Part shown: positions 38,501 to 50,500 of the stretch, in pieces
Layout of the letters: each line of letters begins with the position of its first letter
Position numbering within the stretch: the first letter of the stretch is position 1
DNA from: Lepas anatifera
Taxonomy: Eukaryota; Arthropoda; Thecostraca; Lepadidae
Length of the DNA stretch: 64,000 bases
Direction of reading: 5' to 3'
NCBI GenBank assembly: GCA_034440635.1
Contig: JAOTON010000043.1
Coordinates: 496,001 to 560,000, forward strand
Notes under the pieces: generated by a model
Seen by the model: only the letters and a program-made list of their open reading frames with translations
Database searches by the model: none
What the model was told of the DNA's origin: nothing
Position numbers and translations under genes: made by a program

Positions 38501-41500
38501 GGGACCCGAGCATAACTACGAAACTTTTATCCGGCATTAAGCTGCATTTCTGACAAGCTTTCAATGGCCCTTTGACCGAGCATCAGCACTCGTTTAGATA
38601 GCGTTAAAGGCTAACAAAAGGAGGCTAATGTAAGACCTATGTCGCTCTGGATGCCAAAACGTGCCCCGGCTGCAGCCTCAACGATATACAACTAAGCCCA
38701 TTCACTGTTCCCGCTGCATCTCATTAAGACGGGGGGAGGGAGTAAAGCCCCGTCCAGTTTCCGCCGCCCACGCCGCGTGCCATAGGCGGATCCAAGCCTT
38801 CCAATTGAAGGGGGACTTCCGTCCGGGAGAGGGGCATTGGCCCAGGGGCGTTAATTCGTACAGTGTGGTTTATCGGAGGGGCCCAAACCACACGGTGGGG
38901 GCGGCAATACTCGCATCCTGGGGGGAATAGAGAGTGGTGTTTCAGGGGGAGGGGGCCGGGGCGGTTTCCGGTGTCGCCGGGTGGGCCGACCGGGGAGGGG
39001 GTACTGCCTGGATACGCCTCTGAATTCAACAGCTTAACTCTGTATCTGGCTGCACAACAGCAGCCTGTTGTCGACGGCACGGGGTGTTGTCGTGGTCAGC
39101 GCGTCGGAAGTTCCGGCGTTCCCGACGTCACCTCCTTAGACTTCGGGTCAGCGACCTTGTGACAATGCCGGCAACCTTCCCCGCCCGTGAAGAGGTCACG
39201 GAGAGTGCGGTAGAGCCAGTGAGGAGCTAAAAATCAGCGACTACCTTATCGCGTTCTAACGTTTGGTGGTCCTGGGTTTTGGCTTTATTCTAACAGGCTC
39301 CAGCGCATAGTTTTCATCGATAATTAAATGTCGAAGAACAGCCAAAAAGTGGGGGAGGATCCGTGATTACAACTGATATTTAATTCCTGGGTGGCCGCAA
39401 CGCGCCCCTCTAAATCCAAATAAACAGCTTCAGCTCAATGATGCGACGAGTCTCTATATCCATATTAATTCGAAACTTTGTCAAAATTCAGCTTAAAACG
39501 GAAAATGTATGACAAAGAACCGACAACACCCTCTTTCTGCCCCCACCCGCCGCGGCATCACTGCAGTGTACGTTGCAAAGACTTAACACCTGATTACATC
39601 ACTGCAGCGGCGCCGGCGGCAGCTTCAGCAGCTGCAGCCGCCGCCCAGCTGCGAGCTGCAGCGTGTTGACACGCGACGTTCGCTGTAGGCTCGTCTTTTG
39701 TTACGGCGTCAGAGGGCGCGAAATAAACAGCGCGGCCGGGCCACAATATTTAGGCGGCGGGCGGGCTGCAGTCGCGGGCCCGTCCCAGCGGTAACACTAA
39801 CAGAACAGCGGTGCCCCGGTCCTTGCAGGGCCGCTGACCGGCCACCGTCCGCGCTGTATACATACACGGCGAAAGTCGAGCGCCGAGCACTCACACCGCG
39901 CGCGACTCAACGAGTCGCTAGCTGGAAAAGGAGGTGCGTAATACGAGGAGCTTCATTTCACGCTTCGGGGTGGTCGTTCTGGGCGGGGGTAGTCAGTCAT
40001 TTTTAGAGCGGTTTAGTAGCTTCCACGACTAATCAACTCTACCTTCAATTGTTGTTAAATGACACGCGAGAACACTGAACTAGCACAGAAGATTCTATGA
40101 TTCTGTGTTCTATTTGTATAGCTTCTCCGCTCCACACATCTCCAGGAGCCGGCTGCAGCGGCGGCGTTGTCTTACCTCGCTGGACCGGATGATGATGCGG
40201 TAGTAGGGGTGGACGGTGCCCTGGCGGTCGCCCCGGGCGGGGTCGGGCCGTGGCCCTTCCAGCTGGTCCCGCCGCACGCTCACGGCCACCGGTCCCAGCA
40301 CCTCGTCCGTACCCACCCAGTTCTCGTGCTCTGCAACAGAACCAGCCGTCCGTCACTGGTGGTGAAGGAATTTCAGAAATATCGTGAAGTTCCACATGCT
40401 AATAATATAGATATTGGAAATAGATAACAAAAATCGAGACGCAAGTTCTGACAACTCACAAGCCATGGGTCGACCACACCACGTGAACTCATTGTTTCCA
40501 GTACCATAACATGTAATAAAAATTCCAAGGGCATCAGAGTATTCTCCAATCAGAAATAAAAATTCAATGGTAAAATCCCGACGTAACCACATGTTGCAGC
40601 GCCGTTGCCGTTTTATAAGCCCAGAGATGCAGTGATCGACCCTCCCACCCCGCGCCACCCCGCCGGGCAGCTGGTGTCGGAATGCCTCCCAAATCGATCA
40701 TACACTCTTCAAACAAAGCGGCGTGTTTGGCGACCAGGCCAGTGCGTCGCCCCCCCTGCCCCTCCTACCCTCCCCTCTCCCCCACTCCTATCACCGACAG
40801 CTGCAGCAACAACACGGCTGCAGCGAGCCCGCCGCAGCCATTCACAGAAACCCCGATCCACCTGTGTAAAGTAGTGCCGTCGCTCGAGCGGTTTGAAAGA
40901 GTGCTCCTTCCATTGTAGCAAAATTGCGAAGACCACAGCCACAATCCGCGCTTGAAATGGTGACTCCTCCAAATGGGATACGTTGAAAGTAGAGCCTCTA
41001 GACCCAGCACGGAGTCGATATTAATTAAGCTTTTATCTAAGGCATTTTATGTCGAGCATTTCGGATTTTTCTGCGATCTCTACAAACCGATACTATTGCC
41101 ATCGAATTACTCAATTAGAGTGGTATCAGATGCTAAACACGATAGAATAAAAACGGGGATATACGAATGAAATAGAAATTCGGGCCCGTGGGCGTTGAAA
41201 GGGGTGTATTTATACACGTCAAGGTCGGGTAGGAGTTGGCACCCCTGCTCGCCTTAAGCCACCCCACTGCGCTTCCCTGCGTCCCCCGGCAGCATCAACA
41301 AACACGTCGGCAACGGTGGCCGGCCCCACCTCCGAAAACCATCCCCGAGCGGGGGGCAGACAGGTGCGAAACACAGGGTCGACGATGAATTACGCTAGGC
41401 ACAGTAGGGAGTAATGGACGACCTGGCCCAACACAGATCCGCGAGTCGCCAACACGTAATTGTCGGGGCCAATGCTGAATCATACTTGATCACACCACCA

Positions 41501-44500
41501 AGGCATACCACAAGTGCTTATTCTGCATGCCTGATGAATAATTAGTCATTAAGGGGTAAAATAGCATTAAGCACTCAATCGGGACGGCTTCAATGGCGGA
41601 TCCAGGACCTCATCTCGGATGAGAGGCGGTTAGGGGCTCGAACCTCCCCGCCATTGCCTCGTCTCAGCTTCCGGCTATGCATTTACTATAGGCACTCTGA
41701 CATTTTAAAGGACTTGAGCCCCCAGCCCTTCCCCCCGTATCCGCCCCTAGACGGGTCGGTCGTAGTTTGAGAATGTTTTTCTGGCCGTACTTTCCACACA
41801 GCCAGGCTCGTTTGCCAGATATCCAGTCAGGATGGTGAAGTCTCGGAAAGAACCCCTCCCCCAGTTGAACTATGTTCTCAACGGAGAGTAAAAGGACTCT
41901 TCAGACTCTCACGTGGATCCAGCTCCAGGGCCCGAGGGGAATCCGTAAGCCCAAATATTGAACTAATATTGACCCGACTTTGTTGGGAGGCGGACAGGGT
42001 TACCAAGAGTTCTTATTTCATTTCATTTCTTTGGTCTTCCAAGACCTGAGCTTCCCTTTATACACGAAACCCAATAAATGAAACGCATTTAACGAGAGGC
42101 CGTGTATAAGCCATCTCCATTCCCATGCTGGTGGTAACTGCTTCCTGTCTTATTCGAAATTTCTCCCAAAACTGGTCGTTCGCCCGTTATCCCCGCTGGC
42201 GTGAGGTAGGCTGGTTATTCGCACGCGACTACAAAATAATTGTGCACAAGCGTGCGAAGTTCGGTTAGTCAGTGTGAATTTAACGGATGTCTGGGAAAGA
42301 AAACATATACGTAATCCACCAACGGGTTAATTTCCATAATAATTTTCTATAATGAAGAAATTACTAAGCACCTGTTGTTCTTAATCATCCATATCCACCC
42401 AAAATAATACTGTTTCACTTATATCGTCATATTACGAAGACGACAAATATACTAACATTTTCCTATCTGCATTCACAGGGCTAACTGGTTGTTTTGGGTA
42501 GCAACTAAAATTTTGGTCCCAGACTATAGTTTTAAAAACATATGAGATGTAAGTCCTGAACAGGAAACCTAATTCAACCGCCCCTGTCCTATAGAGCAGC
42601 CCTATCGTTACATAGGTTAGTTAGTCTGTGTTGGGTAGATACCATGCCACAGCAGAACTGAAACTCAACCAGCCGTCTGTAAAGCCCGAAGCAACTTTTC
42701 ACTTCTAAATGTCTTCTAAATGATTATTTCTTCATTTCAGTTTATCATTTCACCTTTCTATATTCATCGCATTGAGTATTTATGCCTGGTCCAATTTCTA
42801 TTCGACTTCCGATGTTTGCATGTTTTCTTAGATTGAACTCAGCTCGTCCCTGGCCCTTGGGTCGTTCAATCGCTCCATAAACTCTCGAGCCTGCTTTAAC
42901 AGAGCTGTTAATGATATTTTATGCGAAGGAATGCAGCTCTGCATTCCTTCGCATAAAATATCCGTTTAAAAACAAAACCTGCGGCGAATGGATAATCGAT
43001 GACAGCATGAACCCGTGCAACAGGCTCTGTGCCGTTGCACAGTGCAAATCCGACCATTTTCCGTGATGTCCGCGCCGGCCGACCCGGCCCTCCACCTGGA
43101 GTGTTTACTCGGCCGCTGTCGCCGCAGCGGGGAAGGATAATCCGACAGGGCAGATGGCGAGGGACGCTGGAACGCCGGGGGTGAGACCCATGGCCGGAGG
43201 GCACACCACAGCCAGGCTTTAGAACCACGACGCAAGGCTCAGCGTGAGCAAGGACCGTGCTGGAACGGCAACTCGGGTGATTCTCGGCGGATATTTAGCG
43301 TGAAGGGCGTGGTCTGGGCGCGTTTTTCATCTCTGCCGGCGCGGAACGGCGGCGCCGGCACCGGAAACGCTGTCGGCCAAGCCGCGATCGCGGCACAGCG
43401 CAAACAATGCCGTCTGGCGCGCGTCGTTATCGGCGACGCGACGTCGCGCGTCCAGTGCGGCATCGCCGACGCATCGCGCGACCGGCGACCACACGACATA
43501 TGGCCCAGAAATAGATAACCGTGGAATAAAACCATCATCCATCACAACTGGAGCCCACAAGACATGCGTGCGTTTCTCATCTTGCGCAAACACACCAGAC
43601 TGCCGCCCAGTCTCTGGTTCTGTTGGCCCCATCGAGAGTGCATTCCTTTCCACCATCCGTGCATCAGCCGGTAATGACAACAGCACGCCGGCGGCCCATC
43701 AAAGCCGACTCAATGAATCGGAAACGCCCTCGGAAATCTCCGCCTGGCAACAACCCCTCGCCGGCAGCTGACGGCGGCAGTTTTCTGGCCATCCCCTGCG
43801 TCGGGGGTGTGCGCTCGTCCAATCACCAGCCTCCATTGCCAGCCACCGCCCGCGGCGGTGGCCGCGAGCCGGCCAGAGGTCAGCCAAAGGTCAAGGAGAC
43901 GCCGGCAGGGTCAGGGGTCGCGGAGAGGTCAGACGGCAACACACACGTGCATCGTCTGGATGGCTGATGAGCCTCCGTAGTAATTTGGTCGAAAAATAGC
44001 TTAATGAAAAACGCTGAATAGTGGCTCTTTCACCCACGCTATCTAAACAGGTAAACCATTATCGTTGGGTTGAAGAGTTCCCAAACTCAAGTGAGCGACA
44101 GGTAAAATATGACACTAGGGAGCTGCGACCATATTATTCTCTCGGCAGCAAGGAAACCCTTATCAGTATCGCCGAACACTGCAGCAAAATTAACACAAAA
44201 TTTGGCAGGTAAAATTATACCTTTACTGCGGGAAGTGAGAAGATTTTTCTTCTCGAGATAGCCAGATGAAAGATAAAACAAAGGCCTTGCATGGTCACGC
44301 AACCAATTCGGAGTTTCAGGGCTTGTCACCTGCTAAGCCGAAATGTGAGTCACAATCAACGAAAGGCCAGACCGGGGTGATTCAAGAGAACCAGGTATCT
44401 CCGAGACATGACACTTATCATTCAGTCCCGTAGACCGTAGAGAAAAATCCTTCGGTTCATAAGTCGTTTTTCTCAGAATTCACACATTTTACCATATCAA

Positions 44501-47500
44501 CGGCGCTCCATGAGCGCACTTCTTTTTAATTAATTGAACACACGATGTTTTACGGTAAGCTCTACCCGCACGGTTCTCAGTTCAAATTCCACTCCACAGG
44601 AGCCACATTCCCATTAAAAGCGTCACAGCAAAGTCGACACAGCAACCAATGACCATTAAAAACCCCAGTCGCCGTAATTTCCGTTCGTACTTGAATCTAA
44701 CGGTGCCGAGCCGGTCGTCGGGCCGGTTTGATTGGGGCGGGACATCAGCATAAGCCGGGGTCTTCCGTGGTAGAGCCCGACCTTCCTGGACGTCGGTAGC
44801 GATGGTCATCGTCAGTAAGTGGATCACCTACAGCATGTCATTATGGCTTCGCCGAAATAGTGCCACTCAGCGACGCTCTGATAAAACTTGACCTCCGAAA
44901 CCAAGGAACTTAACAAGGCGTACAGCTTTTGATGGTGTTGCACAAGATCACTGAGCCCAACGTTGGCATTAATAGAATAGTCGTCCTTGGGCCTCGAGGT
45001 CGTCCTGTCCTGCCATAGCCGCACACGTATAGCTGCGATCTATTTTGGCACCGAAGTCGTGTCCTGATGGGTCCGGGTCATGATTCCGGGGATCCCGGAA
45101 GATCAGTCGCAGCGCGTGGTCAGCGCCGCCCCCCCCGATCGATCGGGCACAAAGGGGACGTGTCCCCGCGCGAGAAATCGGCTCAGCGGGGCTCATCGGG
45201 CCGGGCTGATGGTCCGAGATCAGCACTGAGCGCTGGCAGCCGCCCCGGGCGGTATTTCGGCACGCCACACCTCATCCCCCTCACAAATCGTCACCCGCCC
45301 CAACGCCCCAACCGCACATCAACGCATACGCCGGCTGGCCAGAATGGATTCGTCCCGCCCGCGCCAGCTATGCACGACGAGACAAAAACGGTGCAGTCGG
45401 CCGCTGCCGCCGCTTCTTCCGACATTCCCCGCCGCGCGCCGGCGTGCGCCACATTCGTCAGCGACGGCAAAAATGGCGTGTCGACGACGCAGCAAACCGA
45501 GTGCGACGAAGAGTTGAGACAAATGCCACAGGAGGGAATCCGAGCAATGTAAGCGACTCCTAACGAGAGGGTTAAATGAACTCAATGAACAAAGAGCCAG
45601 GCTGGACCACATCGCAGGTACGAGATTACAACACACGAAAACACGAACGATAAAAAATCGACTGAAATTGTAAAATCGGGTATTAGCCTCACACAGCGTC
45701 ATATTTACAACTAAATACCTCCATTGTTATTCTGCTAATTGATTTCGCTGGACCCGAGGAAGTGGACGCTTGCAGTCTTCTCCGAGTTTGAGTCTGTTCC
45801 ACATGATGTGAAGTTGGCTTTCGAGGACTCCGTACTCACATCCGCAATCACGACTCACAAACGACCACAGACACTCCAGTCAGAGATGTCGATCCAGGAA
45901 ACCTGTTCCAACTCCGACAAATGCTATAGCCTGTAGGAACGCGGACGACGCCGTCAAATTCCGCAGAGGGCCGTGTTGGGAATTGATACGTGAGATAGTG
46001 GGCATTTCCCGTTCGGGCAGTGAGGAGCCGTGGCCAGATTCGCCGCGTTACCCCACGGAGTACGTGCGGCGATTGTGAGCAGATATAGCACGACAGAGAC
46101 GCCCGCTTTGTTAGCTTTCAGACGGCTTAAAAAATGCGGCGGAGTGGGAGTTTGATACCGGCCTCGGATCGCCTCAAAACAGTACTTCAGAGCACGCTGG
46201 AGCTTTTTTCAGACAGGCGTAGGCGGTACAAACCTACTTGCCGAAAGAGATGTAACTGCGCAGCGGGCTTGATCGCGGAGTGTCGTGACCACGTGAGTTA
46301 AAACGCAGGTTAAGTTCGAGTTACATCCCTTGAATGTTTCATAAATAGCTAGATAGGCCACAAATCGAGAGCAGCCAGAGCTGGGCAGCCCCAGTGACTG
46401 CCGCGGGCGCACGTGTACACCAGGTGCCGCGGGGCTTTTTTACGAGCTCTGCCGCCTGTAAACCCGGTCCCCGCACTCAAACCCACCACGAACTGCCGCA
46501 GGCGACGGCGCAGTCCGCTGTCTACGCCCCGAGGGCATGGACAGCTGCCAGCCATTATAGTAACCCGTCCACAGCACTGGGCCGGCGGGCGCTCAAAGCG
46601 CTTAAAATTAATTACCGTCGAACTATTGAGGCTACATCAGCAATATTTCATATCTAGGGTTTTTAGATGCCCCTGAGTAGTTTTCGAGGCTGTTATTGCT
46701 GTATCTGCAGCCTATGTCCAGCTATTGGCATAATATTACTAGGATAATATACATAGTAATATACCCTCCGGATAACAATTTTCCTTTGCCTTCGGGATGT
46801 CGTATGGAGGACATATGTCGGCATTCTGACATTCTGACCAGGGGCGTAGCCAAGGGGGACGGGACAGCCACCCCCTTGAGGGCCCCTAAGGACACGGGGG
46901 CGAAGCGCGGCTCGCCCGCACTATGCTCTGTGGTCAAATATGAAATTTCATACCAGACAGGGCCTCTTAAGCCCTCTTCAGCACTCTATTCTGTAACAAG
47001 CAGAACCCTTTTACCCATCAGGGCCTTTTGGCGCTGTCTAGGGCCTTTTCGGGCGCCGCCCCCTGAGCGAAATCCTGGCTACGCCCCTGATTCTGACTCT
47101 TGGCCGACTCTCTGGTAAACTGCCAGGTTTGCTTTACACAGAAAGTGCTTCTTCGTCTGTGTATCGTATTGGGGTATTTGTAGTTTTCTTAGCATTTTTC
47201 TTACCTTAGTAGGTCTTGTGAGTCACGGTCACGTCTTTGAGAAAACCAGAAAGGCCCTGGCGCTTTGAAGCGTGTGACATTCAAAAGCTCTGCAGAGGAG
47301 TAACCAGCCATGAAAGCGGAGGTTCGACGACGTTTGGAGCTACCAGAAAGTGTTCCACATAAACCCACAGGCCGACAAGGACCCCGGCTTGTAGATGGCT
47401 GGTCAAGGTCAACAGGCTCCATACCTCGGTGAATCTGCTGCGATGGAACACTCATTCAGCCACTGTTCCTCTTTCTCCAGAAGCGGTTTAGGGTCCTGTG

Positions 47501-50500
47501 ACTTGCTTGCCATTTCCGCTTCAGCCTTGCAATAAAAATTGTAATTTCCGACCGCACGTGTCTCTTTTATGCTCACTAAATCCGCCCTGTAATGTGTCCT
47601 TAACATATGACACTTCGTCATCCGCCGCTACTCTGTTGATACCAATATTGCCACGCACCAAGTTAAACACATCCCTTCGTGAGATCATTTTTCCCCACTA
47701 CAGAACCACAGTTCGCTAGAGCAAGGCACTTCTCCAACTGAGTCAGGGCCTATTGTTTCTCTGTAATAATAATTGTTGGGGTTTAACGACGCACCAACTG
47801 CCAGGGTCATACGGCGTCGCCAACTCTCACCCTGTTGGAAGGGATTTTGGGGATCAGATCGACTTATTCAGAGGCTCCGCCGGGATTTGAACCCGGGACC
47901 GGTGGCTTAGAAGACAAGGGTGCTATCCACTAAGCCACCTCATCCCTTGTTTCTCTGTACCAGACCACTTCCGACTCAAGGAAACGACCGTCTTATGCTT
48001 CGTCTCATCTCAAATTTGAGCTCGTGATCGTTCTCGTGCGAAGCGACGTAATCATCTGATGCATTTAGTGTAAAGCGAGTGGCAAACCCAGGCCAATCTA
48101 CACAGTATCTTAATCCCGAGCGGTGTTTAGACAATACCCATATTTCCTGTGTAAAGCATTTGACCCAATGTGACCTGGAAAGATTGCTTAACTTGCGGTC
48201 TACGAAATAGCTCAGAATTGTGTTAACCGGGACTCGAGACGAATCCTAAAGGGAAAACTTGCCGACACTTGCCTTAAAATGAACAATTTCTACCATTTGG
48301 CTTGTAATAGTGTAATACTATGAACGTACCCATGCATTGCACTGAACAACAAATATGCTCATAATACGAATTCGGGCAAAATCGGGCAAAAGTACTTATA
48401 AGGCATGAAAGTAAACACCTTCAGTACTTTGTGGACCAAGTTTCACTGCGGCACAAGGTGATATATTTTTAAAACTCTATTTCAAATATAGTTTGATCAA
48501 ATCTATCTCCGTCAGTAACATTACTTGGTAAATTTGCTCCCATACCTGACCAATACACGAAATGACGTTAAAACATGTACTAACATATTTGGAACACTCC
48601 GTTCCTAGAAACAAAAGCCATAAACTAATTTCTAAGTCTTTGAAACGTTGAAAAACACTTGTGAACAAATAAGGAAATTCAGGCGATAAGTGCGCTCCGA
48701 AACGCTTTCGGTAGAAAGCTCGTATTCAGACTGTTTCTGCACGAGTTTTGTAGTCGTTTAGAAAAATAAGAATGCCATCGTGTTCTAAATTCAATTTCGC
48801 GCTGATGACACCCATAAAACAGCAATATTTTTGAACTTACGAAATCCGAATAATAAGCGCTTTTGAGGGTCCCGGCCCACTGTGCACAGCACTGAGCGGA
48901 AAGGTACCCACTGGAGGATCAAGGGGGCCGAGGGGGACATGCCCCAGCCCACAAACGCTGAAAAAGGGTAATTTGTCTCCCACCAAACAGAACGCCCGGA
49001 AGTCGAATTGCGAAAATTTGTAAATGACCGAATGGCGTCCTCTCTAAAGGCCAAACCACATAGCATGGGGAGTAAGCCAGTACTTTTCAATATCCCTCTT
49101 CTGAAGTTTGTCCGCTCCGCCCCGGGCCGCTCCTGGTCATCAGTGTCCCACCGCACTAACATCGGACTCCAACTCGCTAGCTTAAGTCTTAGTTACTCCT
49201 CTCATCTGGGCTCTCCGGGCTCCGGGCTCCGGATCCGTCAAACAGGGAGAGATTGAAGGGATGCCAGTGGAGACCGGGGTAACAAGCAGCCCACGCCCGA
49301 CCAGTTTTTGGGTTCGAAAAGTGTATGTTTTTGTCTGCGGAAGCTTGACAATTCAATGGACCCAAATCTTTTTCCGGTGGCGACGATAGCGAATTTAACA
49401 CTTATTCAAATTTTCATTGAGAGCGTACGAGTACTCTCTAAGAGAAATCAATGAACACTTTTGATTACAACTTTGGAGTAACGAGACGCCTTTAAAACGA
49501 CCGAGTACACGGGATTTTTACTGGGGGATGACGGACCCTAACTGGAAATGACCGGGACCTAGAATCACGGACAGGGAACAGGGAAGAAAATTAATGAATA
49601 AATAAATAAAGCTCCTAAATTGGGGGACGTTCCCCAGGCTTGCGAGCAGGGCAACGCGTCCCCGTCCGGCGGGTCCCCCTGATTTCAACACCCATGCCAG
49701 AACGTCAACAAAAACCAAGACAAATTATATCATCCATCAATATTAAGATCATTCAAAACATAGAAACCTTTATTATCCGCAAAATTAGTCTAAACACGCA
49801 TGGAGAACTTAATGTCACTTGTTTGTCCCACATATGTTTGCTCTTCCTCACCTAAACATAACAGAAGCCTCTATTTTTCCCTCCCTCGACCAACGCAGAT
49901 ATTATTCATCCAACGTAGCTTTTGCTTGTATTGCTCAAGAAATAACAACAATGACATAGGCAGATCCAAGAGGCAAAAGCGGGGCACTTGCCCCCTACCC
50001 AGATCGACCCTTGACGCTCCCTGAAATGGTCACAGCGCCCCCTGAAAGTTGAAAGGTCGATGGCGGCCCTGCAATGTGACTGGTCCACCCAACCCCCTCC
50101 CCAGGATGCGAGCATCGGCGCCCCGACGATCGGTTTTGGCGCCCACGTGATAGGTGTCCCCGTACAATAGTGGCACCTCCGACCCTGTCCCCCTCCCCCG
50201 ATCAAAGATCTTGAATCTGCCTTTAAGCAAAGACAAGGGAATTTCCGAATACAAGATTTTATCTACATCAAGGCCTCCAGAATGAAGTTTGCCTTGGATT
50301 TCACTCACATATCACCGACGTGCCTTACCTATCGAGCCATGAAACCGCAGCCAATACATTTTACGACGTTTTCGATGTGTTCCTCGTGCTTTTGTCGGTT
50401 CGAATTTAGCGCCGCAATTGGTCACAGATTCATGTTTCAGCCTGCTGTTTGCGCCTCACACCCTCATCAATCACCCAACTCCAATATGAAGCAGAAGGGG

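Larger units (their letters stand above)
21882..40175 (-). other. SIPA1L intron 3
   Basis: This is an 18,294-base intron between exons 3 and 4. It contains repeated acceptor-like units next to exon 4, MITE remnants (about 23.1-23.34 and 38.79-39.02 kb), short tandem arrays (28.77, 30.65 kb) and the 5.1-kb hAT element (33016-38130). In 24.2-28.7, 29-32.8 and 39.1-40.1 kb I see no further structure beyond low-complexity GC runs. Confidence 0.8.

Noticed and set aside
39478..39669. Poly-Ala-ending small ORF
   Set aside because: It arises from GCN low-complexity sequence within intron 3 with no other support.
42913..42962. microRNA precursor
   Set aside because: Perfect pairing with a two-base centre is unlike a pre-miRNA, which needs a larger loop and usually bulges.
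47871..47946. A functional tRNA-Arg gene
   Set aside because: The anticodon and acceptor stems pair poorly, and the sequence continues into a SINE body with tail and target duplications.
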